A stretch of 64,000 bases of DNA from a bacterium (GCA_023150945.1 JAKLJX010000002.1:372001-436000), one strand, 5' to 3'; positions 33,153 through 42,919 are shown, counted from the stretch's first letter. The notes: a model not told the origin generated them from the sequence alone. Made by a program: numbers and translations.

Positions 33153-34274
33153 TCAGGTGGCAGTGGCGGCCACTCCTTCCTGTTTGAAAGTTTCCCAAGC
33201 ATGGCGAATGGCCTCCGGCAAGCTGCCCGCCTCCCACTCCGCAGTCAGCACGGCGGCTCCCAGTTTCTGCAACATGACCATCCGAACGGCGCCGGCGGTG
33301 GCCTTCTTGTCCCGCGCCATCAGATACTCTAATTCGTCCATAGAAATACCGCCAGAATGTATGCTTAGCGGAATGCTGCGCAAGAATTTCTCAAAGCGGA
33401 TGAAGTCCGCGGCCGGCAGATAATGTGACGCTCGCGCAATATCTGCCTCCGCCAGCATGCCCAGCCAAACCGCCTCGCCGTGGCGCAGGGACTGGAACGC
33501 GGTGGCCGCTTCGAGCGCATGGCCGATGGTGTGTCCAAAATTTAACAAACCGCGCACACCGGCTTCACGCTCATCGCGGCTGACGATGGTGCTCTTGATT
33601 TCGCAACTGCGCCGGATGACCTCGACCAGCACCTTGGGGTCGAGTGCGAGAATTGCGGCGAGATTGGCGGCGAGCTCATCAAAATAAACGGCGTCCCAAA
33701 TTGCGGCGTGCTTGACGATCTCCGCCAGCCCGGCCACCACCTCACGCTGCGGCAGCGTCACCAACGTGGCAGGATCGATGAGCACCAGCCGGGGCTGGTG
33801 GATCGCGCCGATCATGTTTTTTCCCAGGCGGTGATTGACACCCACCTTGCCGCCAATGCTGGCGTCCACTTGTGCCAGCAGAGTGGTGGGCGCCTGCACC
33901 AACGGAATGCCGCGCATGTAACTGGCAGCGACAAACCCGGCAAGATCGCCGACCACGCCGCCGCCGAGCGCAAGCATCACAGTCTGGCGATCACACTTGA
34001 GCTCGAGCATGCGGCTGATGATCTGCTCGAACGTTGCAAGCGTCTTGTGTGCCTCGCCGGCGGGAATGACGATCTTCTCCGCCGCCAGCCCGGCCTGGCG
34101 CAGACTGTGGATCACCGGTTCACTGTAGTGAACCTCCACATTCTCATCGGTAACGACTACAAAACGCGAACCAATGCCGCTCTGCAAAATTACATTTCCG
34201 CAGGCGGAAAGCAATCCCGCGGCAATGACGATGGGATAGCGGCGGGCTTCCAATTCGACGTGCAGTGTTATCAT
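33153..34274 (-). CDS. aroB: 3-dehydroquinate synthase
   Basis: 373-residue AroB, which converts DAHP to 3-dehydroquinate in the shikimate pathway using NAD and a divalent metal. Characteristic stretches are complete: GGGVVGDLAGFVAASYMRGI, PTTLLAQVDASIGGKVGVNH, GLAEIVKHAAIWD and the metal-binding LNFGHTIGHALEA and HGEAVWLGM. ATG 34274 is 137 bp after the rhomboid stop. Leader promoter uncertain. With trpE at the left edge it is the second aromatic amino-acid gene of the window, but the two are 32 kb apart and unlinked by operon. Confidence 0.95.
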   Translation of the reverse strand: MITLHVELEARRYPIVIAAGLLSACGNVILQSGIGSRFVVVTDENVEVHYSEPVIHSLRQAGLAAEKIVIPAGEAHKTLATFEQIISRMLELKCDRQTVMLALGGGVVGDLAGFVAASYMRGIPLVQAPTTLLAQVDASIGGKVGVNHRLGKNMIGAIHQPRLVLIDPATLVTLPQREVVAGLAEIVKHAAIWDAVYFDELAANLAAILALDPKVLVEVIRRSCEIKSTIVSRDEREAGVRGLLNFGHTIGHALEAATAFQSLRHGEAVWLGMLAEADIARASHYLPAADFIRFEKFLRSIPLSIHSGGISMDELEYLMARDKKATAGAVRMVMLQKLGAAVLTAEWEAGSLPEAIRHAWETFKQEGVAATAT

Positions 34275-34411
34275 GGTGATCTGCTTCAGGAAAGGAGGTT
34301 AACGCAGGGAAACAAATGACGGTGGGTTTCGCTTGCCAGGCCAACAGCAGCGCGGCAAGATCAGGCAAGGGTCACAGGTGATTGCAAAAGACTCTGAGCC
34401 GGACAGCCTTC

Positions 34412-35092
34412 TCATTCACGAATGAATTCCCTCTCTCCCAGAAGACGTTCTGCGCGGCGGCGCCGGGAAAGACAGAAAGGCCACACCAGGACAATGCCGG
34501 CAGCAAATCCGCCGAGATGGGCAAACCACGCCACACCGCCGGCACTGTCATAGGTGAGGCGATACACAATCTGCCAGCCGAGCCAGAGCATCATGTAAAT
34601 CAACGCCGGCAGGCGCAGCAACACCAGAGGCGCGAAGAAGAGGATGGTGCGGCGGGGATAAAGCACGAGATAGGCGCCCATCACCGCGCTGATGGCGCCG
34701 CTTGCGCCGATCATGGGATTTGTGCAGTCGGCCACAGCCAAGACATGAACCATGCCGGCGATCAATCCGCCGAGCAGATAGAAGGCGAAATAGCGCAGGT
34801 GTCCCATGGCCACTTCGATATTGTCCCCGAAGATCGCCAGCGACAGCATGTTGAACGCCACGTGCGCCGTGTGAGCGGCGTTGTGCACGAACATGGCGGT
34901 GAGCACGCTCAATAAATTCTCCCCTTGTAGAATCTGCTGGGGCACTGCGCCGTATTCCTTGATGAACTGACGGTCTGCGCCGCTGCCCAACAACGCGTTC
35001 AGATAAAAAAACACGACCAGGTTCGTGACGATGAACACGTAGTTGATGATCGGCAAGCCGTAGCTGGGATTGTCGTCTTTCAGCGGAATCAC
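34412..35092 (-). CDS. Rhomboid-family intramembrane serine protease
   Basis: 226-residue rhomboid with the catalytic dyad visible: Ser131 in GASGAISA and His192 in FAHLGGFAAG; the oxyanion-side His/Asn region (FVHNAAHTAHVAFNML) is also present. Six or more transmembrane helices. GTG 35092 (VIPLKDDNPS, the usual rhomboid N-terminus) follows GGGAGG by 4 nt and is chosen over a long upstream frame full of non-hydrophobic residues that would overlap the M23 gene. Cleaves membrane-anchored proteins; substrate unknown. Between the M23 peptidase gene (107 bp) and aroB. Confidence 0.9.
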   Translation of the reverse strand: MIPLKDDNPSYGLPIINYVFIVTNLVVFFYLNALLGSGADRQFIKEYGAVPQQILQGENLLSVLTAMFVHNAAHTAHVAFNMLSLAIFGDNIEVAMGHLRYFAFYLLGGLIAGMVHVLAVADCTNPMIGASGAISAVMGAYLVLYPRRTILFFAPLVLLRLPALIYMMLWLGWQIVYRLTYDSAGGVAWFAHLGGFAAGIVLVWPFCLSRRRRAERLLGEREFIRE

Positions 35093-35199
35093 GAGGCCTC
35101 CCGCGTCCGGATGAAAAAAATGGGTGTAATTCCGCGTGTCAGGATGACAGTGATGGTGGCCATGCTTTTCAGGGCAACGGAACACTCGTGCCGGTGGCG

Positions 35200-37593
35200 C
35201 TAACGCACTCTGAACTGGATTTCCCGCCGTGTCACATTGCCGCACTGATCGCGGGCTTGCACGGCGAGCGCGTGCGTGCCGGGCGCTAGGCTGGTTTTGG
35301 GTTGATACCAAATCTGCTTGGCTTCCGGATCATACTCGGCGATCACCTTCACGCCATCGAGCCGGAACTCGAGGCTGCGCTCCGACTCGAAACCGGAGAT
35401 GCTGTCATCGACCGTGACCACGAATTTTGGACGGCGATCGGTCACGACGCCGCCGGGTGCGGGATAGCGCACGATTACGATCGGCGGCACGTCATCGCGG
35501 ATCAACGTGTAATCGCGCAGGCTGTAGACCTTCGCCGATACCGTGCGCTCGCGCAGGTTCAGCTTATTGTCGAGAAACTGCCAGCCTTTCTCGCTGCGCG
35601 TGGCAACGCCAAGCTGCTCGGGCTTGGCCAGCGAGTCAGGAAAGCCGAGTTCAACCGTGGCGCCGTTGTCCAGCGGCACCTCCTGCGGGGCGACGCGATA
35701 GACTGCGCCCAGCGGCCCGGCACTGCTGGGATCCACTTCGACACGGCCGTAGATCGGCCAGTAAACCGAGGTAGAATTGAAATGCACGCGCAGCTTGCCG
35801 TCCGCGGCGCGCAGCGTGGCCGTCTGCCGCGGCCGGATGGCAACATTGGCAAAACGTTCCCGCCACCAAGTGTTCTCGCCGGAGGCGCTGCTTGCGGTTG
35901 CCTCCAGCGTGACGGAATCAGCGGCGAGATCGGCCAGCGGTACGACGCCCACGTAACGATCGGCCTCCGGCGTGATCAACCGCGGCGTCACCTCGCGATC
36001 ATTGGCGGTGAGCGTCAACTGCGGCGGTTCGCGCAAAACGCGCGTGGCCGAAATCTCCACGCGCAAAAACTGCGGCTGAAAATCTTTGCGCACGGTGAGT
36101 TGAAACGGCGTTGCGCCCGCCGCTGCGGCGTTGGTGGTCAGGTAGAACGGCAGTGAAGGCAGGCCGTTTTGATCCGTGGCCACGAACCGCACCACTGCCG
36201 CACCTTGATGATGCACAAAAACATCCGGCTCCTCGGCGGGCACCGGTGCAAACTCCGGCGAAAACGGCGTGCCGGCGTAGGCTTCACCGCCCGTGATTTC
36301 CCATGCCAGCGCGCTGTCCGTGGGATCGATCTGGCGGTATACCGCCGCCAACTCACGCCATTGAGTGCCGCCGACCAGAACCGCCGCAGCCACTTCCTTC
36401 ACTTCGTGCGGCGGGGAGAGTGATTTCACCGTGCAGATGATTCGATTCGGCTGCTGCTCACGCGCCGTCACCGTGATGGTGAACTGCGGCACGACCACCA
36501 GCTTGCCGCTCACGGTCCGGGCATTGCCATAGTAGTCTTCGGCCACCACACGAAAATCGTGTTCGCCCAAAGCCAGGCCGGGCGCATCGGCAACTGTGAA
36601 TGCGGGAGACAGCAAACCATCAGAGTCAGACAAGCCGGCGAGACCGCTGGCAGCCGGCCCGGCGAGCACGGCGCCGGCGTGGGCGTTGAGATGCGTGTAG
36701 ATGGCCAGCGTATTCGCCGGATCGCGAAAGAGGCGGTGCATGCGGCCCTGGCCTTGTTGATTCAGGGCGAAATCCTGCACCAGTTCGATGAGTTTGTTCT
36801 CTTCAAACGAGAGGCGGTCGAATTGTGATTGAAACTGCAGGCTGTCATCGACGAAGAGCTGGTAGCGATAGACGCCGAATTGATTGTGAACGCCGGAAAC
36901 GCGGTCGAACGCCGCCACCGCCAGGCCGACGCGGCCGGCAACGCGAATCGGCTGTGGAATGACAAAGCGGCCATTGGCGTTGACCGGTCGAAAGACTTGG
37001 GGAAGAAAATCGCCGTCGATGAGCGCGCCCGGCGTGAGCGGCGTCACGGCGAGGCCGGTGACCGTGGGCGCCACTTGATCGAGCACGGGGAAATTGCGGC
37101 TAAGCGGATTGGTGGGCCGGCCGTGGCGGTCGCGAATCTCGAAATGCAGATGCGGCACACCGATGCCGGTGTCGCCGGTGTAGCCGATGACTTCTCCTTG
37201 TTTCACCGGCAGCATGCCGGGACGAAAGGAGACATCGAGGCGAAATTCGCCGGCCGCCTCTTGTTGGCGTTCCGCCACGGCCTGCAGCGCAGTGTTGAAG
37301 CGCTCGAGATGTGCATAGACGGCCACTTCGCCGGTATCGAGGCGAAGGTACAGGGCGCGGCCGTAGCCGAACGGTGAGACCACCATGCGCTCGATGTAAC
37401 CGCTGCGCGTGGCGATTGCCTGATAACCGGTTTTGTTCCACGTTTTGACATCGATGCCGGCATGAAAACGCCGCGGCCGCGATTCGCCGAAAGAAGAAGT
37501 GAGATAGCGGCTGGCATTGGTCGGCCAGACATACTCCTGCGCCCAGCCGCTGCCGGCGAGCATCGTCAAACCCAAAGTTAGAAGCATTTTCAT
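35200..37593 (-). CDS. Exported M23-family (LytM) peptidase with long C-terminal region
   Basis: 797 residues. Signal peptide (LLTLGLTMLAGSGWAQ), then an M23 domain in which the zinc ligands are visible: His44 and Asp48 (HAGIDVK) and the PHLHFEI motif with His148 and His150; His95 is also present. All ligands are in place, so an active peptidoglycan or protein endopeptidase is likely. The remaining ~600 residues are Ig-like beta segments, including a C-terminal SLAPGTHALAVQARD type typical of FCB surface proteins. Starts in a 4-bp overlap with the glycerophosphodiesterase gene (ATGA at 37590). Confidence 0.88.
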   Translation of the reverse strand: MKMLLTLGLTMLAGSGWAQEYVWPTNASRYLTSSFGESRPRRFHAGIDVKTWNKTGYQAIATRSGYIERMVVSPFGYGRALYLRLDTGEVAVYAHLERFNTALQAVAERQQEAAGEFRLDVSFRPGMLPVKQGEVIGYTGDTGIGVPHLHFEIRDRHGRPTNPLSRNFPVLDQVAPTVTGLAVTPLTPGALIDGDFLPQVFRPVNANGRFVIPQPIRVAGRVGLAVAAFDRVSGVHNQFGVYRYQLFVDDSLQFQSQFDRLSFEENKLIELVQDFALNQQGQGRMHRLFRDPANTLAIYTHLNAHAGAVLAGPAASGLAGLSDSDGLLSPAFTVADAPGLALGEHDFRVVAEDYYGNARTVSGKLVVVPQFTITVTAREQQPNRIICTVKSLSPPHEVKEVAAAVLVGGTQWRELAAVYRQIDPTDSALAWEITGGEAYAGTPFSPEFAPVPAEEPDVFVHHQGAAVVRFVATDQNGLPSLPFYLTTNAAAAGATPFQLTVRKDFQPQFLRVEISATRVLREPPQLTLTANDREVTPRLITPEADRYVGVVPLADLAADSVTLEATASSASGENTWWRERFANVAIRPRQTATLRAADGKLRVHFNSTSVYWPIYGRVEVDPSSAGPLGAVYRVAPQEVPLDNGATVELGFPDSLAKPEQLGVATRSEKGWQFLDNKLNLRERTVSAKVYSLRDYTLIRDDVPPIVIVRYPAPGGVVTDRRPKFVVTVDDSISGFESERSLEFRLDGVKVIAEYDPEAKQIWYQPKTSLAPGTHALAVQARDQCGNVTRREIQFRVR

Positions 37594-38366
37594 GAATACA
37601 TCTTCCTGCCCAGAAGTTGGCTCAATTCCCGTGGCTCGTCGGTGATGATGCCGTCCACGCCGAGTTCAATCAATGGACGAAACTGCCTGCGATCATTGGC
37701 GCCCCACACCAGCAAATACAGCCCACGCTCACGCGCGGCGCGCAGGAAACGGGCGCTGAGCGCCTTGAAGTGCACATGCAAACCCTTCACGCCGGTGACG
37801 CGGCTGACCGGCGGACCGGTGCGGCCGTGCAGGCGATGCCCGGTCAGGATCAGGCCGGTGGGCACCTCGGGCGCGAGCGCGGCCAGCTTGCGCAGAATCA
37901 GCGGATTGAAAGAAGACAGGACGCACTTGTGGGCCGTATCGTAGCGATAGAGCAGCTCGATGAGCCCCGCGAGTTTGCGCGTCTGAATGTTGGACATGGC
38001 CTTGACTTCGATGTTCATCAACAAGCGGCCGTGCCCCATTTCCAGCACATCTGCCAGGGTGGGAACCGGCTCGCTGCGAAAAGCCTCGCCGAACTTGATG
38101 CCGGCATCGAGGCGGCGGAGCTTTTCGAGCGAAGTCATGCGGATGTAGCCGCGGCCGTTGGTGGTCCGGCTCAAGCGCTGGTCGTGAAAAACCACCCAGT
38201 CGTGTGAGCGGCACAGGCGCACGTCGAACTCGATGCCGTCGGCGCCGTGTGCCAGCGCAGTGGTAAAAGCGGCCAGGGTGTTTTCCGGGGCACAAGTGCG
38301 CGCCCCCCGATGCGCGATGTTCAGCGGCCGGCCTTCGCGCAGGCGGTGCAGAAACAAATTCTTCAT
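37590..38366 (-). CDS. Glycerophosphodiester phosphodiesterase
   Basis: 258-residue GDPD-fold enzyme that hydrolyses glycerophosphodiesters to glycerol-3-phosphate and an alcohol. Catalytic and metal residues are visible: HRGARTCAPENT (His19, Arg20, Glu28), GIEFDVRL and VVFHD, and near the end GVDGIITDEP. No signal peptide, so cytoplasmic. ATG 38366 (MKNLFLHR) is used over an in-frame upstream codon because family proteins start close to the HRG motif. Its stop overlaps the M23 start, and it follows the glycosyltransferase gene by 36 bp. Confidence 0.9.
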   Translation of the reverse strand: MKNLFLHRLREGRPLNIAHRGARTCAPENTLAAFTTALAHGADGIEFDVRLCRSHDWVVFHDQRLSRTTNGRGYIRMTSLEKLRRLDAGIKFGEAFRSEPVPTLADVLEMGHGRLLMNIEVKAMSNIQTRKLAGLIELLYRYDTAHKCVLSSFNPLILRKLAALAPEVPTGLILTGHRLHGRTGPPVSRVTGVKGLHVHFKALSARFLRAARERGLYLLVWGANDRRQFRPLIELGVDGIITDEPRELSQLLGRKMYS

Positions 38367-38402
38367 GGAAGTCAAAGATAGCAGCACGCGACAAAAATAC
38401 AA

Positions 38403-39728
38403 TCAGAAACTTGCCCGGTTTTGATCGAGGCCGCGCAAAATTTCGGCGAGGCGTTGCGCCTGACGCTGGCGCGAGAATTCCAGGGGCGCGGCCGGTGCCG
38501 GGCTTGCCTCGGCTGCGCAAAACTCCTTGTAGAAGGCCAGCAGCGCCCGAGCAATGGCATCGAGCGCTTCGAAGTCGCAATGCCGGCTGCGCGCGTGCTG
38601 CAACAGAAAGTGCACGCCTTCAATCTTTTCGCCGATCAGCAGGATCGGTTTGCCGGCGGCGAGATATTCAAAAGTTTTGCTGGGAATGATGGTCGGGCCG
38701 GTGCCGGGATTGGCAAGAAACACCAGCACATCCGCGGCCTGCATTTCAGCAACGGCCTGCGCGTGCGGCAGATAGCCGGCGAGATCCACGAAGTCGTGCA
38801 GCCCCGCTGCCGCAATCCACTGGGGCAGGCAGCCGGTCAAGTCAGCGCCGACCAGGCGCAGGCGCACCGCCTGCGGCGTCAGCCCGGCGGTGTCGATAAA
38901 GGCGCGAAAGCCGGCCAGCAGCGGCCGCGGATCTTGTATCTGTGACAGGGCGCCGACATAGGAAACCTGAAAGCGATGGTCGTTGCGCTTCACCATCGGC
39001 GCGAAATCTTCGTGATCATAACCGTGCGGCAGGAAATGCGTGGTTTCCGGCGCGCGCTTGCCGGTTTGCTGCAACTGCACGGCGAGGCTCTGAGAGACCG
39101 CGGTCACCGCGTCTGCCGAGCGCACAATCACCTTCTCCAAAAAATTCTGCAGCGCGCGATGCAACCTGGTCGGCGCCTGGGGAAACTCCTCGCGCAGCCA
39201 GGTGTCGCGAAAATCACTGACCCAAACGACTTTTTGAAAACGCGCGAGCAACCAGCCGACGAAATGGCAGGAATGCGGCGGGCCGGACGTGACGACGTAG
39301 CGAATGCCCTGGCGCCGCACTTCACGCCGCGCGCGCCACCACGCAAACGGCAGCCACAGCACGCGCGGATCAGGCAGCAAGAACCAATACAGCAAACCTC
39401 CCATGCCACCGCGACCGGAGGGGCGCGGCGCCGCACCGCCACCTAACAAATGCAACACGCGCGCCGGATCAAGCGAGCCGGTGCGCAGAATCGTGGTTTC
39501 CGGTATCTCAGCCAGCAAGCTGGGATCAGAAGCATAATAGGCAACCGGCTTGACCGTGACCACGCTGACTTGCCACCCCTCGCGCGCAAGATACTTGCAC
39601 CATTTGGCTACGCGCAAGGTGCCGGCCATGCCCAACGGCGGAAAGTAGTAGGCAAGAAAGAGTACGTGCGGCTTGCGGTCATTAGACGCGGCCGCCGGTT
39701 TCTTGGGGGTTGATTTTTTCTGCAACAC
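38403..39728 (-). CDS. Glycosyltransferase family 4
   Basis: 441-residue GT-B glycosyltransferase. The N-terminal acceptor half has VLFLAYYFPPLGMAGTLRVAKW and the C-terminal donor half has FLPHGYDHEDF, YVGALSQIQDPRPLLAG and PSKTFEYLAAGKPILLIG, the usual nucleotide-sugar-binding region with Glu. GTG 39728 is preceded by AAAGGA 5 nt upstream and overlaps the flippase gene by 47 bp. A longer frame would be mostly Arg/Trp/Gly and is antisense-like. Probably adds a sugar to a lipid-linked glycan exported by the neighbouring flippase; donor and acceptor unknown. Confidence 0.88.
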   Translation of the reverse strand: MLQKKSTPKKPAAASNDRKPHVLFLAYYFPPLGMAGTLRVAKWCKYLAREGWQVSVVTVKPVAYYASDPSLLAEIPETTILRTGSLDPARVLHLLGGGAAPRPSGRGGMGGLLYWFLLPDPRVLWLPFAWWRARREVRRQGIRYVVTSGPPHSCHFVGWLLARFQKVVWVSDFRDTWLREEFPQAPTRLHRALQNFLEKVIVRSADAVTAVSQSLAVQLQQTGKRAPETTHFLPHGYDHEDFAPMVKRNDHRFQVSYVGALSQIQDPRPLLAGFRAFIDTAGLTPQAVRLRLVGADLTGCLPQWIAAAGLHDFVDLAGYLPHAQAVAEMQAADVLVFLANPGTGPTIIPSKTFEYLAAGKPILLIGEKIEGVHFLLQHARSRHCDFEALDAIARALLAFYKEFCAAEASPAPAAPLEFSRQRQAQRLAEILRGLDQNRASF

Positions 39729-41205
39729 TTTTATCCTTTTCGATGACCCTGGCGGTCGGCCGGCGGGCCACCACCCGTTTGAACGCCCGCCACTCCTGCG
39801 GCTCGAAGAATCCCACTGCCGCCAGCGCGAGCGGAAAGAGCAGCAGCAAACCGGCGCGCCACCACAAGCCCGGCGCGGCCAGCGCATGCACCCCGTAAAG
39901 CACAGCCGTCACCAGCACGATTTTGGCGAGGCGCATGCGTTCGTACGCGATAAAGTACAGCCGTTGCGAAATCAAGTAGGACAGCAGCGTCATCACAGCG
40001 TAGGCAGCCACCGTGGCCCAGGCCGCGCCGGCCATGCCGAAAAGCGGAATGAGCAAGAGATTGGCGCCCGCGTTGACGAACAGGCTGGCGCCGGTGATGA
40101 GGGGAAAATAGGCCGTCTTCTCCTGCAGCGTGATGCCGGCCAGAAAATTTTGCGCCACGCCATAGAGCCAGTAGGCGAGCATCACGATCGGCACGATGAA
40201 CATGCCGCTCCAATACGCTTCGCCGAACAAATGAAACGAGCCCAAGCGCAGGCGCACGATCTCATCGAGAAAAAGACTCATGGCAAGAAAGATCACGGCG
40301 CAAACGAACATGAAATACGTCAACACGCGGGCAAACACGGCTTTCGCGCCGGCGTCCTCGGCGGTGTTCATGAAAAATGGCACCCAGGCAAAGCGGAAAG
40401 CGGTGACGAGCAGGCTCATCAACAAACCCAGGCGGTAGCCGGCGCTGTAGATGCCGACCGTCTGCAGATCCGTCAGCAGGCGGAGCAAGAAGCGGTCAAG
40501 CTGATCGATGGCGACCACCGCCAGCGTCGAGGGCAGGAAGGGCAATCCGAAACGCAGCAGTGTGATCAGCGTGCTTCGGTCGAGGGCGGGCATGAGATGG
40601 CGCAGGGTGAGCGGCAGCACCAGCGCGCAGGACAGCAGCGCAGCGATCAAATTGGCTTCGAAGATGCCGGCCAAGCCGCGGCCGAGGTTGATGAGGAAAA
40701 TGTAATTGAGCAGGAAGCTCAGCGCGACGTTGGCAAAGCGTTGTGCGATGAACGGTACGGAACGCTCTTCCGCGCGCAAAAGTAAAAGAGGCAAAAACGC
40801 GAGGGCATCGCAGAACAGGCTGGCAGCAGCCAAGCGCACCAAGTGCGAATAGCCCGGCCGTTCGAACAGCCATTCGGCGATGGGCCGGGCGCCGGCCCAC
40901 GCCGCGAGGGAAAGAAACGCAGCCACCAGGGTGATCGACCAAAACGCGGTGGCGAAGATGCGGCGCTTGTCCGCGGGGGTGCGGGCCAGGATGTAGTATC
41001 GCAGAAACGCCGAATCCAGGCCAAAGCCGTAGAGAATCGTCATCACCGCCATGCTGGAGAACAGCAGGCTGGCCATGCCGTAAAGATCGCTGGCCAAAAC
41101 ATTGGTGTGCAAAGGAATGAGCAGAAAGCCCAGGGAGCGGGCCAGCACGTGCCCGAGGCCATAAACGAGGGAGTGTTGCGTCAGCCTTTTGATGCTGGAG
41201 AACAT
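39682..41205 (-). CDS. Polysaccharide flippase (Wzx/MATE-like)
   Basis: 507-residue membrane protein of the oligosaccharide flippase type, with about 12-14 transmembrane helices along its length and a short basic C-terminal tail. It starts MFSSIKRLTQHSLVYGLGHVLARSLGFLL, typical for this family. Translocates lipid-linked glycan across the inner membrane. A promoter-like site at 41297-41325 is placed well for it (leader ~85 nt). It heads the run flippase - glycosyltransferase - GDPD - M23 - rhomboid - aroB, which may be one long transcript. Confidence 0.88.
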   Translation of the reverse strand: MFSSIKRLTQHSLVYGLGHVLARSLGFLLIPLHTNVLASDLYGMASLLFSSMAVMTILYGFGLDSAFLRYYILARTPADKRRIFATAFWSITLVAAFLSLAAWAGARPIAEWLFERPGYSHLVRLAAASLFCDALAFLPLLLLRAEERSVPFIAQRFANVALSFLLNYIFLINLGRGLAGIFEANLIAALLSCALVLPLTLRHLMPALDRSTLITLLRFGLPFLPSTLAVVAIDQLDRFLLRLLTDLQTVGIYSAGYRLGLLMSLLVTAFRFAWVPFFMNTAEDAGAKAVFARVLTYFMFVCAVIFLAMSLFLDEIVRLRLGSFHLFGEAYWSGMFIVPIVMLAYWLYGVAQNFLAGITLQEKTAYFPLITGASLFVNAGANLLLIPLFGMAGAAWATVAAYAVMTLLSYLISQRLYFIAYERMRLAKIVLVTAVLYGVHALAAPGLWWRAGLLLLFPLALAAVGFFEPQEWRAFKRVVARRPTARVIEKDKSVAEKINPQETGGRV

Positions 41206-41296
41206 GAGCGGAGCGCCGCAGCCCTGTCGATTTTACCGAACCATTCGCATCGGATAATTCACCCGGAGGAAAACAACGCCACCAGATTGCGGGCGC

Positions 41297-41325
41297 AATG
41301 TATCACCAGACAATTCCCGATTCAA
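41297..41325 (-). promoter_or_regulatory. Promoter-like site upstream of the flippase run
   Basis: TTGAAT (41320-41325), 17 bases, TACATT (41297-41302) then G on the minus strand. It overlaps the first possible ATG (41298) of the divergent plus-strand gene, which argues for the later start of that gene. Confidence 0.6.
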
Positions 41326-41372
41326 GCGAATTCTCGAACCCAGACCGTCGGACCAACGCAGAGGTGACGCAT

Positions 41373-42113
41373 ATGATCCAAGCTCATGGTCGCAGAAAAC
41401 TGAATCAGGAAGACTTGCGGTTCGTCGTCGCAACGCTGGGCCGCGCCGGCGAAAGGGAGGCCACGCTGCTCGAACTGCTGGCCGACCCGGATACCCGCGA
41501 CGCGATGCTCGACCATCCCGTCCTCTTCGCCAAGCTGCGGGAAAAACGCCCAACCCCGCCGATTTCGATGTTTCTCTACTTCTATCTGCTCGGCCGGCAG
41601 GCGCTCAAGGAACACGGCATCGATGATCGCGCCACCACCGATTACCTCGCCAGCCTGCTGGCGGAGTTTGCACAGGGCAATCGCGCCTATCGCGTGCATC
41701 CGCAGGCGAAGAAGGAATATCACTATCTCGTCGATCTGATGAATGATCTGCTTTCTGCCAGCACCGAGGAGGCGTTCTATCTGCGCAGCCATCTGGGCAA
41801 CTATGCGTTGTTCCTGACCGGTGTTTTTCCCGCCTTCATCTATCATCGCGCCAAGTATCATCCCCCCTCGCCCGACTTTTCGTACTATGAACAAGTCGGC
41901 AGCAGCAGTTTCCACCTCGCCGCGCAACACGCCATGGCGGAACGCTACCGTCTGAGCGGCATACTCGATTTGCTGGGCCGCGAATTCCGCAACGTGCGGC
42001 TGGCGCTCAATCATCTCGCCGATAATTATCTGCAGTTGGACCGCAATTCGGGCGCGACCGACAAGGTCATGCGCCGCGTCGATCATTTCATCGACCGGCA
42101 GCGCGGCAACTGA
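41373..42113 (+). CDS. Conserved-looking protein of unknown function
   Basis: 246 residues, no family recognised. Mostly helical and soluble in appearance (LNQEDLRFVVATLGRAGEREATLLELLADPDTRDAML), with an aromatic patch (ISMFLYFYLLGRQALKEHG, AFIYHRAKYHPPSPDFSYYEQVG) and no signal peptide. ATG 41373 has AGAGGTGA just upstream; an earlier in-frame ATG at 41298 overlaps the divergent flippase promoter and lacks a ribosome-binding site. The reverse strand here is also open, but its translation is low quality and lacks domain features, so I take the plus-strand frame as the gene. Divergent from the flippase gene. Confidence 0.75.
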   Translation: MIQAHGRRKLNQEDLRFVVATLGRAGEREATLLELLADPDTRDAMLDHPVLFAKLREKRPTPPISMFLYFYLLGRQALKEHGIDDRATTDYLASLLAEFAQGNRAYRVHPQAKKEYHYLVDLMNDLLSASTEEAFYLRSHLGNYALFLTGVFPAFIYHRAKYHPPSPDFSYYEQVGSSSFHLAAQHAMAERYRLSGILDLLGREFRNVRLALNHLADNYLQLDRNSGATDKVMRRVDHFIDRQRGN

Positions 42114-42484
42114 GCCGCGCGGTCGGGCCGCCCGCCCGCAGCGGTGAGTCACAGACGGAGGCCGGTTCACCCGAGGCGGCGAATCGAAAAATCGAATTCG
42201 AATTCCGCGCGCCGGGCAGGGAGAATTCATTGCGATCGGAATGATTGCAAAGTTTTACCTGCAAAATGCCGGGGAAGAGGAAGAAGATTATTTGGAGCGA
42301 GTGGCGGGATCAGAAGGAAGCACATCGGACTTCGTGCAGTCCATGTGCGCGGAGAACGAGAGAACGGACTGCTCTTCTGTAACCGTGATTTCGCCGTCCT
42401 GCCCAGTTGGGCATTGCTCCAACCCGTGAGTCTATTTGCTTTAATGGCGACCCACCTGGGCTTGGGACTGCAAAAGACTGTGGT
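42114..42484. other. 371-bp gap between convergent genes
   Basis: No gene that I can support. A 62-codon plus-strand frame (42241-42429) has no recognisable similarity. A short hairpin GCCCAGTTGGGC lies near 42401-42412. No clear terminator. Confidence 0.45.
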
Positions 42485-42919
42485 TCAGGCGCCAGTGCGC
42501 TCGCCGTTGGTCGCAGCGATCATGTTACGCACGCGCTCTTTCAGCGCTTCCACCAGGAAGGGTTTGGCCAGGAACTCGGTGCGCGGCGTGCGCAACGCAG
42601 CTTCGATTTTCTCGGCGTCACGGAAGCCGGTGAGCAACAGCACCGGAATGTGGGCGATTCGGGCATCGGCACGAATGGCCTGCAAAGTGTCGAGGCCGTT
42701 CATCTCCGGCATCACGACGTCCATCACGATCAAATCCGGCAGCTCGCGGCGAATAATCTCCAGGCCTTCCCGGCCATTGCCCGCTTCCACGATTTCATAA
42801 TGTTCACGGCGCAGGGCATGACGAATGAGATGCCGGATCGGCGCTTCATCGTCAATCGTGATAATTTTTATGGGCGGCGCCGCCGATAAACTGGGGTTGG
42901 GGCTGTCGGTCACACTCAC
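42485..42919 (-). CDS. Single-domain response regulator
   Basis: 144-residue CheY-like receiver domain with no output domain. Phosphoacceptor Asp67 (LIVMDVVMPEMNG), acidic pocket Asp23/Asp24 (IDDEAP), Thr97 (LLLTGF) and Lys119 (AKPF) are all present. The short Ser/Pro-rich N-terminus precedes the domain. Starts at GTG 42919 (a second GTG follows two codons later) after GAGGAAAAC. It is 75 bp downstream of the GIY-YIG gene and likely co-transcribed. No histidine kinase in the window; it would relay a signal to an unknown partner. Confidence 0.9.
   Translation of the reverse strand: MSVTDSPNPSLSAAPPIKIITIDDEAPIRHLIRHALRREHYEIVEAGNGREGLEIIRRELPDLIVMDVVMPEMNGLDTLQAIRADARIAHIPVLLLTGFRDAEKIEAALRTPRTEFLAKPFLVEALKERVRNMIAATNGERTGA

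Noticed and set aside
41322-42230. Minus-strand open frame opposite the unknown gene at 41373
   Set aside because: It has no ribosome-binding site, a His/Arg-rich antisense-like composition and overlaps the divergent promoter; the plus frame has a good ribosome-binding site.
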